NCBI RefSeq assembly: GCF_001439925.1
Contig: NZ_LMBV01000018.1
Location: 1 to 64,000, forward strand
Reading direction: 5' to 3'
DNA length: 64,000 nucleotides
Source: Peribacillus muralis
GTDB lineage: Bacteria > Bacillota > Bacilli > Bacillales > DSM-1321
Below, piece by piece: positions 53,652 to 63,925 of the stretch (its first letter is position 1; the number at the start of each line of letters is the position of its first letter). The translations under genes were made by a program, and so were the position numbers. The notes beneath the pieces were generated by a model. It saw only the letters and a program-made list of their open reading frames with translations, was not told the DNA's origin and did no database searches.

Positions 53652-54383
53652 TTATGTTAGTTCCGTGTAAAAGCGGCAACGATCGCCTCGTACAATGGAT
53701 ATGCAAAATTCAACAGGCATTCCACTGATATCATAGGCTGTTCGTTCAAGCAACAGCGCTGGACGACCTTCTTCCGTTTGAAGATACTCACTTTCTTCAG
53801 CACGAATGAGCACAGGTTCAAATGCCTCTTTTGCTCTGGTTACTATAATATTAAATTGTTGTGAAAATAAATCATATAATGAAATTTCGCCAACTTTTTT
53901 AAGTTGCTCCGCATCTGAAATCACGCTTTTCGGGATGAAAGATGACTCCAGAATATACGGTTCATCGTCGGCACAACGAAGGCGTTTCATTTCAATGACA
54001 TTATCATCTTCTTCAAGCAGCAGCGCTTCCCTAATTTTTGCCGTTGATTTAACTTCCTCTATTTTTAGAATGATATCTTTAGGATTCATTCCTTTTTCTT
54101 TTAATACCTTGCTAAAGCTGTAAAACCCCATCAATGACTGTTGCAATTTTGGTTTTGCCACAAAGGTACCTTTTCCTTGGATTCGGTAAAGGATGCCTTC
54201 CTGTACTAGCTCTTCGATTGCTTTTTTTGCTGTGTTTCGGCTCACACCGAATTGGTCCATTAATTGATTTTCAGATGGGATTTTGTCGCCATGCGTCCAT
54301 TTCCCTTTTTCAATGGAACCTTTCAGCCTCTCCATTAATTGGTGATAAAGAGGAATTACACTTTCGTGCTGAAGTGGTTTCAT
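53652..54383 (-). CDS. GntR/HutC-family regulator
   Basis: About 243 residues: winged helix-turn-helix (HGDKIPSENQLMDQFGVSRN) and a UTRA effector domain (about 90-240, with EMKRLRCADDEPYILESSFI, LLERTAYDISGMPVEFCISI). HutC-type proteins with UTRA often sense amino-sugar phosphates (NagR, AgaR-like). I use ATG 54383. The gene heads the sugar island and its promoter shares the 11-mer operator with the two catabolic operons, making it the leading candidate for their common repressor. Confidence 0.9.
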   Translation of the reverse strand: MKPLQHESVIPLYHQLMERLKGSIEKGKWTHGDKIPSENQLMDQFGVSRNTAKKAIEELVQEGILYRIQGKGTFVAKPKLQQSLMGFYSFSKVLKEKGMNPKDIILKIEEVKSTAKIREALLLEEDDNVIEMKRLRCADDEPYILESSFIPKSVISDAEQLKKVGEISLYDLFSQQFNIIVTRAKEAFEPVLIRAEESEYLQTEEGRPALLLERTAYDISGMPVEFCISIVRGDRCRFYTELT

Positions 54384-54427
54384 TATAATAAGCCTACCTT
54401 CCATCCATACTAACATTCCTATAACAA

Positions 54428-54461
54428 ATTATATCATCGACACTTATAGTGTCAACCCAAC
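54428..54461 (-). promoter_or_regulatory. Promoter/operator of the GntR gene
   Basis: On the minus strand TTGACA (54455-54450), 16 bases, TATAAT (54433-54428). GTTGGGTTGAC (54461-54451) covers the -35. GACAC-TATAA-GTGTC adds local symmetry. No gene is seen in 54470-54718. Confidence 0.85.
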
Positions 54462-54718
54462 AAGTAAAGTTGACCTAGGCATTATTACTTGTTGATTCGA
54501 TGAATTCTGATTTGATTTGCCACAAGCTTTTAACCAGTTGTAGCTTACCTAACTCGCTCTTTCTCTTATTTTTTCTAAGCGTTATCATACTCTCCCCGAA
54601 GTGTTTCATTTGCTCACACACTCCACTTCTCAAGATGATGCACCTTAATTTTTCCGGCGGTTATTGGTGTCACGCTTGGATCCTCACACCTATATACCGG
54701 ATACTATCTAAAGTTTCC

Positions 54719-55201
54719 TTAACCTAAAGCTAAATGGAAAACTAACTCTTCCCCGTCTTGCCCTTTAAATCTGTATCCCTTATCAACGAATCCAGCCTTT
54801 TTATATAAATTGATCGCTGGAATGTTCGTATGATGCACGGTCAGAATTACCTCATCTTTATCAGGATGATTTCGTTTAATCATATCAGGCAAGACTTTTA
54901 AAGCTTTAAAAGCTAACCCCATTTTTTGATGACGTGAATCCAAGGAGAATGATTTAAGTAGAATGGCGTTCTCATTATGTGTATATTGATTTCCTGCCTT
55001 ATCGGTATATAGCGCTAAACAGCCTACTAAATCAGCGTTAAATACTATCATCATCGGAAGATTATGCTTATCCCTCCTGAAGTCTTCAATGACTTTCAAA
55101 GGCAGCGAAGTATAAATTGCTTGCTCCATAGGTAAACAATAATCGTTCAGCGCTGCAATATCCTTTTCCATGAAAGGCCTTATCACTAACCCCGTTCCCA
55201 T
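54719..55201 (-). CDS. GNAT-family N-acetyltransferase
   Basis: A 160-residue GNAT protein; the acetyl-CoA region is around FSLDSRHQKMGLAFKALKVL (a Q/R-x-x-G-x-A/G variant) and the terminal strand NLYKKAGFVDKGY. Substrate not indicated. The start is uncertain: ATG at 55201 with GAGG very close, or GTG at about 55186. Confidence 0.85.
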   Translation of the reverse strand: MGTGLVIRPFMEKDIAALNDYCLPMEQAIYTSLPLKVIEDFRRDKHNLPMMIVFNADLVGCLALYTDKAGNQYTHNENAILLKSFSLDSRHQKMGLAFKALKVLPDMIKRNHPDKDEVILTVHHTNIPAINLYKKAGFVDKGYRFKGQDGEELVFHLALG

Positions 55202-55319
55202 GCCCTCACCACCACATCCATAATTTTTAAAAAAACTGATAATTCTATATTACCAGATATTAAAAGTAACCATCCATACACCATTGATGAATTCCCAGAA
55301 TTTTATTAAAAGAATTGAA

Positions 55320-55470
55320 AGTGGGAAACTCCTAAAGCAAGTACCAGTGGAATGGAAGGAGCGCACTCCTGCTTAGAAATGTGCGTCTACGTGTGACCCC
55401 GCAGGCGCAAGTCAAGGAGACTAACGGACCCCGGATAAGCGAGTCCCTGCAGTGCAATGAAACGGTCTAA
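55320..55470. repeat. Dispersed repeat copy
   Basis: Runs from GTGGGAAACTCCTAAAGC through GTGGAATGGAAGGAGCGC and CCCCGCAGGCGC to CTGCAGTGCAATGAAACGGT (55447-55466). Shares both modules with 11532-11660. Opposing GC-rich arms could fold. Confidence 0.65.
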
Positions 55471-55477
55471 GGTACAG

Positions 55478-55660
55478 TTACTCATGAATTTAGCCATTTT
55501 ACTCGCGAGTTCGGGTTTTGCATGAAATTTGAGGCCGTTTCTCGTAAACTTCGCGCTTTTCACACGCAATTGGGGTCGTTTCTCGCCGCTACATGCACGT
55601 TACTCGCGAATTTAACCACTTTACTCGCGAGTTTGACACTTTTACTCGCGAGTTAAGGCT
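55478..55660. repeat. 21-bp tandem repeat block
   Basis: Units TTACTCATGAATTTAGCCAT (55478), TTACTCGCGAGTTCGGGTTT (55499), then three more with TTACTCGCGA(A/G)TTT cores (55598, 55619, 55640) at 21-bp spacing. Homologous in sequence and period to 11780-11884. Confidence 0.75.
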
Positions 55661-55679
55661 TAGCATCGAAATTAAAGTG

Positions 55680-55885
55680 GATTAAATGGAAATAGCGATT
55701 CTCCTACGAGAAATGCGCGTATCGCAGGCTTCTGATCACGGACCTCCTCTGGATAAGCGAGCCCCGCCTGCAGTGCAATGAAACAGTCAATATCCATGCA
55801 CCAAAACTGTGATTATAAGTAATTCTACGTTTTCACGCATAGTGGAATGGAACGGAAGGCGCGAGACTCCTGCGGGAAATGCGGT
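55680..55885. repeat. Second dispersed repeat copy
   Basis: CTGCAGTGCAATGAAACAGT at 55768-55787 and GTGGAATGGAACGGAAGGCG near 55843 with CTCCTGCGGGAAATGCG after it. The end touches the ydhK-like gene's 3' side. Confidence 0.6.
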
Positions 55886-55899
55886 TAAGCTGGTGCCAA

Positions 55900-56472
55900 T
55901 TATTCAACAGCTGATAATTCACTTTCCGTTACCCATTTATGATTCTTCACTTTCTCTCCTCCAGAAGTCGGCGTGAAATCAACCATGTACACTGTCGTAT
56001 TTTCTGCCGTTTCGATATGAGCTACCGCACCATTCATCCCTTTCATATGTGACGCATTTATGATAACCTCAGCTCCCGATTCATACGGTTTCTCGCCTGC
56101 ATCTTTTATCTCTTCTTGAATGATCCATTTATGATTTTCGACTTTTTCCCCTCCGGTTGTAGGTGTATACGAAATAGAGTAAGCCGTCGTATCATAAGCA
56201 CCCACTATTGTTGCTTCTGCCCCCTTCATGCTTTCCATATGAGCGGATTCGATAATCACTTGACTTCCAACTTCATAGGTTGGATTTTCTGCAGCTTTCA
56301 ATTCTTCAGGAACATCTTCTGAGCCAGAATGATTCATGTCCATTTCACTATGTTCGCCTTCTCCTTTATGTTCCTTGTCTTTATTTTCGCTGTTGGAACA
56401 TGCGCCAAGGACTAAGAGCAGCGCTGCTAATAAAGCTAAAACGTTTGGCATTTTTGTTTTTGCATTCAGCAT
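55900..56472 (-). CDS. YdhK-type lipoprotein with two DUF1541 repeats
   Basis: A 190-residue secreted lipoprotein: signal with lipobox LGAC (cysteine about 25), a His/Met/Glu-rich linker (HSEMDMNHSGSED), then two repeats of about 60 residues each (ESAHMESMKGAEATIVGAYD and NASHMKGMNGAVAHIETAEN, both ending HKW). This is the YdhK family. The His/Met-rich part suggests metal contact, possibly copper, but no function is proven. Confidence 0.88.
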   Translation of the reverse strand: MLNAKTKMPNVLALLAALLLVLGACSNSENKDKEHKGEGEHSEMDMNHSGSEDVPEELKAAENPTYEVGSQVIIESAHMESMKGAEATIVGAYDTTAYSISYTPTTGGEKVENHKWIIQEEIKDAGEKPYESGAEVIINASHMKGMNGAVAHIETAENTTVYMVDFTPTSGGEKVKNHKWVTESELSAVE

Positions 56473-56633
56473 ATTAAAACCTCCTTACGTATTTACATCA
56501 ATCGTACCAATTAAATATGCAAAAATTATGGAGTGCACTCGTGTGAAAAAATGAAGCCAGGCATGCCTGTTATGCGTTTAGTTTTTCCCTTTTATGATTG
56601 TGCCCAGACCTTGTTCTCTTAAAATCCATATGA

Positions 56634-56679
56634 AAAAAAGACGAATTTCCTATTTTACAATAGAAAAATCGTCTTTTTT
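56634..56679. terminator. Bidirectional terminator
   Basis: AAAAAAGACGA pairs with TCGTCTTTTTT around an inner CCTATT/AATAG stem. The rest of 56473-56873 has no gene I can support. Confidence 0.65.
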
Positions 56680-56873
56680 GCTTAAACGTCATCTTGCTTT
56701 TTTGGCTAACCAAGTAATAGCATTATTTTCTATTCACTCAGAACAGGAAATTATTTTTTTCGATTATTCGTTCCGTTAACCTACCACTGCTTATGTAATG
56801 TAAAAACAGGCTAAATGATTTTACTAAGCTTGGTCGCATATCTTGGGAACCTTTTTTTGTCCCAATATTTCCC

Positions 56874-57500
56874 CTATTCAATGGCTTTCGTTTGCTCTAT
56901 CTTCTCTCTGATGCTCGAAAGATTCATTGATGAGTGCTGTGAATAATCCCTGCCGATGGACTTGAATAAACCCTTCGTTATGGCCATCAATAAAATTTTG
57001 GTATGCTCTTCCGCTATCAAAGATTTATATGGAAGCCTTGAATCCACTTGAGCCCCACCGATTTTATCAGCCGTTTCCTTAATGAAGTCGATGATGGTCA
57101 TTTCATGAAGTTTTCCTTCCATTCTGTTTTTGAAGATGACTTGGTTTCTCCACGCAACTAGGTCAATTCTCTGTTCAGTATAGTCGAAGAATTCTTCAGG
57201 AAGTTGCGCAAGACCGTCAACGCCTATTTGAATGCAATCTTTCACAGGGTACAATTTCGGGTTAGGATTGATTTTCTTTATTAAGGATTGATCTATGGTG
57301 ACTTTTTCCCTCTTTATTCTTGTATGTTTCGTTTCACCTAACATCAGTCTTAGCTGACCGGCGATTACGTTATTGAATTCTTCCAATTCAAACAGTTCCA
57401 CCAGCATGACACTATATTCCAGAATCGATATTGCTTCATCGAATTTTCGTTTCATGGTCGTGTTGGACCGGGAAAATACTAAACGATTGTTTCTTTCCAT
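56874..57500 (-). CDS. Hypothetical protein
   Basis: A 208-residue soluble protein starting MERNNRLVFSRSNTTMKRKF. GGGGG stands seven bases upstream of this ATG, which I prefer over the one at 57518. It is largely helical, with no membrane segment, catalytic motif or recognisable domain. The frame and codon use are convincing. Function unknown. Confidence 0.75.
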   Translation of the reverse strand: MERNNRLVFSRSNTTMKRKFDEAISILEYSVMLVELFELEEFNNVIAGQLRLMLGETKHTRIKREKVTIDQSLIKKINPNPKLYPVKDCIQIGVDGLAQLPEEFFDYTEQRIDLVAWRNQVIFKNRMEGKLHEMTIIDFIKETADKIGGAQVDSRLPYKSLIAEEHTKILLMAITKGLFKSIGRDYSQHSSMNLSSIREKIEQTKAIE

Positions 57501-57706
57501 GCTCTTTCCCCCTTTCATTTTATCAATCTATCTTTTTTTATCAGCATTAGCTCTGCTGTTTCACCATCATCTTGTAAGTTTCAAATTAGCATTATTCATA
57601 TTAAAAGGAAGCTACCGGTTCCCATTATTGAATGCACCCACTAAAAGACCGGCAAGGGTTGTCGACAGTCTTTTAGTCGGCACGGTTGATCATTCAGTTA
57701 TTTCTG

Positions 57707-58474
57707 CTACTTATCGAAATGTTGTTTCATCAACTCATTGAATCGCTTACCATCTATTTCTTCTCTCGTCACTTTCCCATCGACCCATTGTGTAAAGGAT
57801 GTCTCGGTTAAAGTGATGTTCCCCCTGTTTGTCAGGCGCGTAATTAATCGATGCTTGTTAAATGGCGATTGGGGATCTTCGCTGATGATCGTTTGAACCT
57901 CATTCAGTTCCGCTACATTTCCAACTGGATTGGTAGAATCAAAAGCATAGCCTATTTTCCAATCAGGATCTTTATATTTCAGCTTTAACTCAAGAATATA
58001 ATTTCCATGTTCGGTGTTTTCCTTTTTTATCCTGAATTCACCATTTGGGGAAATGACGGTTTCCCCATTCAATGGAACTGGTTTTAAGGGCAAATTCCCT
58101 CCAAATCCCGTATCGACTAAATACGTTTGGCCCTCATGATCCAAGAGAATGGCGACATGTGTTCTCCCGATTGTCGTCCAGCCTTGATTGTAAATGACAC
58201 CCCGGAACAAGGTCACTTCAAAATCATTATCAGCCAAGAAAAAATAAAGGGCCGCATTCAATTCATAACATACTCCCCCTTCATTTCTTACAAGCACTTT
58301 ATTAATGATATTGTCTTTGTTGATGTCATTGATATTGGAGGAGATAATTGCCAAGTTTTCGAAAGGAATTGTTTTCGCTATCCTTTCAAGAATATCATCC
58401 AATCCTTCAAACGTCAGTTTTTCCCCTTCCTTGATGCCTATTCTTTTCCTGAATAATGCATTCAGATCATTCAT
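57707..58474 (-). CDS. Arylamine N-acetyltransferase
   Basis: A 255-residue NAT enzyme. The catalytic triad is complete: Cys69 in RNEGGVCYELN, His106 in GRTHVAIL, Asp121 in LVDTGFGG. It transfers an acetyl group from acetyl-CoA to aromatic amines or hydrazines. Length is usual. A GTCTTTTAGT/ACTAAAAGAC hairpin at 57640-57677 lies downstream. No operon partner. Confidence 0.93.
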   Translation of the reverse strand: MNDLNALFRKRIGIKEGEKLTFEGLDDILERIAKTIPFENLAIISSNINDINKDNIINKVLVRNEGGVCYELNAALYFFLADNDFEVTLFRGVIYNQGWTTIGRTHVAILLDHEGQTYLVDTGFGGNLPLKPVPLNGETVISPNGEFRIKKENTEHGNYILELKLKYKDPDWKIGYAFDSTNPVGNVAELNEVQTIISEDPQSPFNKHRLITRLTNRGNITLTETSFTQWVDGKVTREEIDGKRFNELMKQHFDK

Positions 58475-58603
58475 GCTGATTCCTCCCTTAAGTCAGCATC
58501 GCTAGATAGTTCCTGACTTTGTACATATTTATTAGCTTTGGCCTCATTTCATTCTTTCTGCAATAAATGAAAACGGGCGTTCCTAAAAACGCATTTGCAA
58601 GGA

Positions 58604-59584
58604 TCATTCATTTACCTTCAAGATGATTTTACCTACGTTCCTATTGGCCTCCATATGTTCATGGGCCTTTTGAATGTCCGCAAAAGGGAAGACGCGATCC
58701 ACGATTGCCCTCACTTCATTTTCGAGGAACAACGGCATCACTTTTGAGACGAACTCCTCCGTCAGCTCTTTTTTATACGCATCACTTCGGGGAGTCAATA
58801 AAGTGCCTTTCAATTGCACCCTTTTTAAGAGAAGTTCCATCAGATTCACATGTTCTACAACAGTTCCACCAAGGATGCCGATCAATACCCATCGTCCATC
58901 GGTTTTTATGCTTTTAAGATTTTTCTCCCAGTAAGAAGCACCTATGAAATCCAGAATAACATCCGCTCCTAGATTATTGGTGGCTTTCAGTACTTCCTCC
59001 TCGAAAGATTGTTCTTTATAGTTGATGCAAATATCGGCCCCCAGTGCACGACAGAAATCCAATTTTTCCTTTGAGCCGGCAGTGGTGATGATTTTTGCTT
59101 TTGTCAATTTCTTAGCCAATTGGATGGCTGCTGTGCCGACACCGCTTCCGCCTGCATGAATTAAGACGGTATCTTCATCCGTTAATTCGCCTAACCAAAA
59201 TAAAGTTTGGTACGCGGTCAAGAATACTTCCGGAATAGCTGCCGCCTCTTCAAATGTCAGGTTATCCGGTATTTTCATCGCCCTGTCTGCAGGCATCACA
59301 GCATATTCTGCATACCCGCCGCCATTTACAAGACCCATTACCCTTGTCCCTAAATCTATGTTTGCCCCCGCTCCTTTTTCCACTACTTCTCCAGATACCT
59401 CAATCCCTAATATTGGATTGGCCATGTATCCTGATTTCCCTTCCCGTGAAACAATATCGGTCCTATTGATTGCAGAGGCGTTCACCTTAATTAAGATTTC
59501 TCCGTTTTCAAGTTTAGGCTTAGAAAAATCCTGAAACAATAATTGCTCTGCACCGCCCGGTTTTTTTACCACTACAGCTTTCAT
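58604..59584 (-). CDS. Quinone oxidoreductase-like NAD(P)H dehydrogenase (MDR family)
   Basis: A 326-residue medium-chain dehydrogenase/reductase without the structural zinc cysteines, as in quinone oxidoreductases (PIG3/QorA-like). NASAINRTDIVSREGKSGY at the N-terminus, nucleotide site LIHAGGSGVGTAAIQLAKKL, and ENEVRAIVDRVFPFADIQKA near the end match. It probably reduces quinones or enones with NADPH. Substrate not indicated. Confidence 0.9.
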   Translation of the reverse strand: MKAVVVKKPGGAEQLLFQDFSKPKLENGEILIKVNASAINRTDIVSREGKSGYMANPILGIEVSGEVVEKGAGANIDLGTRVMGLVNGGGYAEYAVMPADRAMKIPDNLTFEEAAAIPEVFLTAYQTLFWLGELTDEDTVLIHAGGSGVGTAAIQLAKKLTKAKIITTAGSKEKLDFCRALGADICINYKEQSFEEEVLKATNNLGADVILDFIGASYWEKNLKSIKTDGRWVLIGILGGTVVEHVNLMELLLKRVQLKGTLLTPRSDAYKKELTEEFVSKVMPLFLENEVRAIVDRVFPFADIQKAHEHMEANRNVGKIILKVNE

Positions 59585-59863
59585 CTAACCCACTCCTTTA
59601 TAATTAACTGGCTTTCTACCTATTAAATTTTTTGTCTTGAAGTTGGAAACTATGCTACTCCAAAATATATCCATACGCAAATGATTCGGTCCGGTCAGGT
59701 CCTAACTTGGTTGAGCCATGAAGTCCTGATCTAAACGGCTCAATAAATAATGACGTATAAAAGGTATATTTACCTGTCTATAACTTACAAAACAGGGTAA
59801 AGTAAAAGAACCATATTCAGGAAATTAATATAAAACAAAAAATTACATTAAAGGAGGATACAA

Positions 59864-60382
59864 ATGGAGTTTAAACCGAGGAATCGAAGTGATCATTCCA
59901 TAGCCGAAATACGGTATGCTTATTCAGCTCGCAATTTATGGTCCGGTTTTCTATTCGGCATCGGACTGGTTGCCTTCATCGATGAAGCCATCTTCCATCA
60001 GCTGTTACATTGGCATCATTTCTATGACAAATCCACAACCAATATCGGGCTTGTCTCGGATGGTTTATTTCATGCTCTTAGCTGGTTCGCAACGGTCGGG
60101 TCACTGTTTCTGTTTGCCGATCTTCGCCGACGAAAAGGATTATGGCCAAAAAGGTGGGCTGGGGGCGTATTGCTTGGGGCAGGTTCCTTTCAGTTATATG
60201 ATGGCATCATCCAGCACAAGCTCATGCGTCTCCACCAAATTCGTTATGATGTCGATATTCGCCCCTATGACTTGGTTTGGAACATTGCTGCCACTGTGAT
60301 GATTTTGATCGGTATTGTCTTGGTCATTCAAACACGCCGCAGCTCACTTAATGTGAAAGCAGACAACCGTCATGCACAGTAA
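59864..60382 (+). CDS. DUF2243 membrane protein
   Basis: A 172-residue protein with four membrane segments and many histidines placed at segment ends: FIDEAIFHQLLHWHHFYD, DGLFHALSWF, YDGIIQHKLMRLHQIRYD. Fits DUF2243. The histidine pattern suggests metal or haem binding, not proven. AAAGGAGG precedes the ATG. Its end overlaps the ctaG-like gene by 11 bases, so the two are cotranscribed and likely act together. Confidence 0.9.
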   Translation: MEFKPRNRSDHSIAEIRYAYSARNLWSGFLFGIGLVAFIDEAIFHQLLHWHHFYDKSTTNIGLVSDGLFHALSWFATVGSLFLFADLRRRKGLWPKRWAGGVLLGAGSFQLYDGIIQHKLMRLHQIRYDVDIRPYDLVWNIAATVMILIGIVLVIQTRRSSLNVKADNRHAQ

Positions 60383-61154
60383 AGGTCATCTTCATGATAG
60401 TGGAGCTAGCTTTGAACCGTTTTTATTGGTATCATTCGCTCTTGTTATCTTGATATATATAGGAGCTGCCGCATATTCAGGGCGCAAATATAATAAATGG
60501 CCGGTATCCCGCACGTTGTTTTGGATTCTTGGCGTCATGAGCGCTGCCTCCGCACTAATCGGCCCCTTGGCCGATCGGGCTCATATGGACTTTACGGCAC
60601 ACATGGTCGGCCATTTATTGCTTGGAATGATTGCGCCCATTCTATTGGTACTTGCTGCCCCCATCACCCTTGCTCTTAGAACGCTGGATGTCCAATCGGC
60701 ACGCCGCCTATCTAGATTGTTGAAAAGCCGGCCATTGCGGACTTTAACCAATCCCATCTTTGCCTCGATTCTCAATATTGGCGGGCTATGGATCCTCTAT
60801 ACAACTGGACTGTATGGGGCGATGCATCACAATATCATTCTACACGCATTGGTTCATTTTCATGTGTTCGCTGCAGGGTATCTATTTTCTGCCTCGATGA
60901 TTTACATAGATCCGGCGCCACACCCGCTCAGCTTCAAGTTCCGGATTATCGTTTTTGCCTTTTCATTGGCAGGACATGATATCCTTTCCAAATACATATA
61001 TGCCCATCCACCGAGCGGAGTCATGAAGGCACAGGCAGAGAGTGGCGGAATGCTAATGTTCTATGCAGGAGATGCCGTTGACGTTGTGCTTATCTGCCTC
61101 CTTTGTTATCAATGGTTCAAAGCCGCCCGCCCGAGGGGATCTCTTGCCATCTAG
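60372..61154 (+). CDS. ctaG: CtaG-type cytochrome c oxidase assembly protein
   Basis: A 260-residue protein with about seven membrane segments, of the caa3_CtaG family. AHMVGHLLLGMIAPILLVLA and HNIILHALVHFHVFAAGYLF carry conserved histidines; SASMIYIDPAPHPLSF follows. In B. subtilis CtaG is needed for caa3 oxidase assembly, probably in copper insertion. Here the gene is with DUF2243 and far from any oxidase operon in view, so it may be a second, divergent copy. Confidence 0.88.
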   Translation: MHSKGHLHDSGASFEPFLLVSFALVILIYIGAAAYSGRKYNKWPVSRTLFWILGVMSAASALIGPLADRAHMDFTAHMVGHLLLGMIAPILLVLAAPITLALRTLDVQSARRLSRLLKSRPLRTLTNPIFASILNIGGLWILYTTGLYGAMHHNIILHALVHFHVFAAGYLFSASMIYIDPAPHPLSFKFRIIVFAFSLAGHDILSKYIYAHPPSGVMKAQAESGGMLMFYAGDAVDVVLICLLCYQWFKAARPRGSLAI

Positions 61155-61250
61155 CTCAATAATAAACTCCAGTGTTTCTTGATTAATCAGCCTTGATTTA
61201 GCTCATACTAATTTTTGATGAAAGAAATTTAGGATGGAGCTGAATGGAAA

Positions 61251-61616
61251 ATGGAATTTGAAGCAAGGAATTCTACTGAAAATGCACTTCATGATTATAA
61301 GGCTGGAATTGGTGTTTTTACGGAGAAAATGCCCGACCTCGCCGAAAAATTCAATTCGTTTACGGAAGAGTGCTTTAAGGAAGGTCTATTAACCAAGAAG
61401 GAAAAACAGCTTATCGCACTGGGAATCAGTCTGTACTCACAAGACGAATATTGCATCATCTATCATACTAAAGGCTGTCTGGATCAAGGCTGTTCGGAGC
61501 AGGAAATCCTTGAAGCCATTGGTGTGACAGCGGCATTCGGCGGAGGCGCGACCATGAGTCAGGCAGTGACCCTCGTCCAGGAATGTGTCCAGGAACTAAA
61601 CCAGATGAAGCAGTAA
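61251..61616 (+). CDS. Carboxymuconolactone decarboxylase/AhpD-like protein
   Basis: A 121-residue helical CMD-family protein. The region [20 protein letters not shown] carries a C-x3-H pair as in AhpD-type proteins that handle peroxides or disulfide exchange. The role is not known. An alternative is a stress-linked hypothetical protein. A strong terminator follows at 61618-61655. Confidence 0.85.
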   Translation: MEFEARNSTENALHDYKAGIGVFTEKMPDLAEKFNSFTEECFKEGLLTKKEKQLIALGISLYSQDEYCIIYHTKGCLDQGCSEQEILEAIGVTAAFGGGATMSQAVTLVQECVQELNQMKQ

Positions 61617-61617
61617 C

Positions 61618-61655
61618 AAAGAAGGGATAGGACAACTTTAGTCCTACCCTTCTTT
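61618..61655 (+). terminator. Intrinsic terminator
   Basis: AAAGAAGGG-a-TAGGAC pairs with GTCCTA-c-CCTTCTTT over 7 nt, followed by ATTTGC. Confidence 0.8.
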
Positions 61656-61800
61656 ATTTGCTTATAGCTGAATTCGTTTGGATATCAGCAGCTTTTTTCC
61701 CTCGTCAAGATATAGCTCGTTCATCATTTTCATCTTGATTTATATAAACTTGTATCTCTTAAGTGGCGAAGGAAAAAAACAAAAAGCAGTCAAGATATCA

Positions 61801-61971
61801 CTACCATTGCAAACTTTCGGTTAAGTGGCACTTTGTGCATTGTTGACTATAATCATTTTGTACAAATTCATGATTACAATTATCCCGAAAAATGTTCAGC
61901 TCTTTTTTCAGCTGTTCCAATTGAGTTTCCAACTGCTTCATTTCAACTTTTATTTGGATTACCCGATTCAT
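61801..61971 (-). CDS. Small coiled-coil zinc-ribbon protein
   Basis: About 56 residues: a helical N-terminal half (MNRVIQIKVEMKQLETQLEQ) and a Cys/His-rich C-terminus (DNCNHEFVQNDYSQQCTKCH) forming a probable C-H-C-C zinc site. GAGGGAG is six bases upstream of the ATG. It begins 22 bases after the thiC stop codon, so it may be carried on the thiC transcript. Function unknown. Confidence 0.62.
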   Translation of the reverse strand: MNRVIQIKVEMKQLETQLEQLKKELNIFRDNCNHEFVQNDYSQQCTKCHLTESLQW

Positions 61972-61993
61972 CGAATTCTCCCTCTCGCCGGAA

Positions 61994-63802
<1,809 letters not shown>

Positions 63803-63835
63803 TTAAAAAGGACAAAATCCAATCCATTTCGCACG

Positions 63836-63868
63836 AAAAAGCCAGATCTCATATTTAAGACCCGGCTA
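63836..63868 (-). terminator. Riboswitch expression-platform terminator
   Basis: On the minus strand AGCCGGGTCT pairs with AGATCTGGCT (two mismatches) and TTTTT follows. It stands between the TPP aptamer and thiC, so ligand binding probably allows it to form. Confidence 0.8.
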
Positions 63869-63925
63869 ACGTTAGTATGACTACAGAAATGACCCATTGA
63901 AATGTCATTGTTTAGTAGATTCTAA

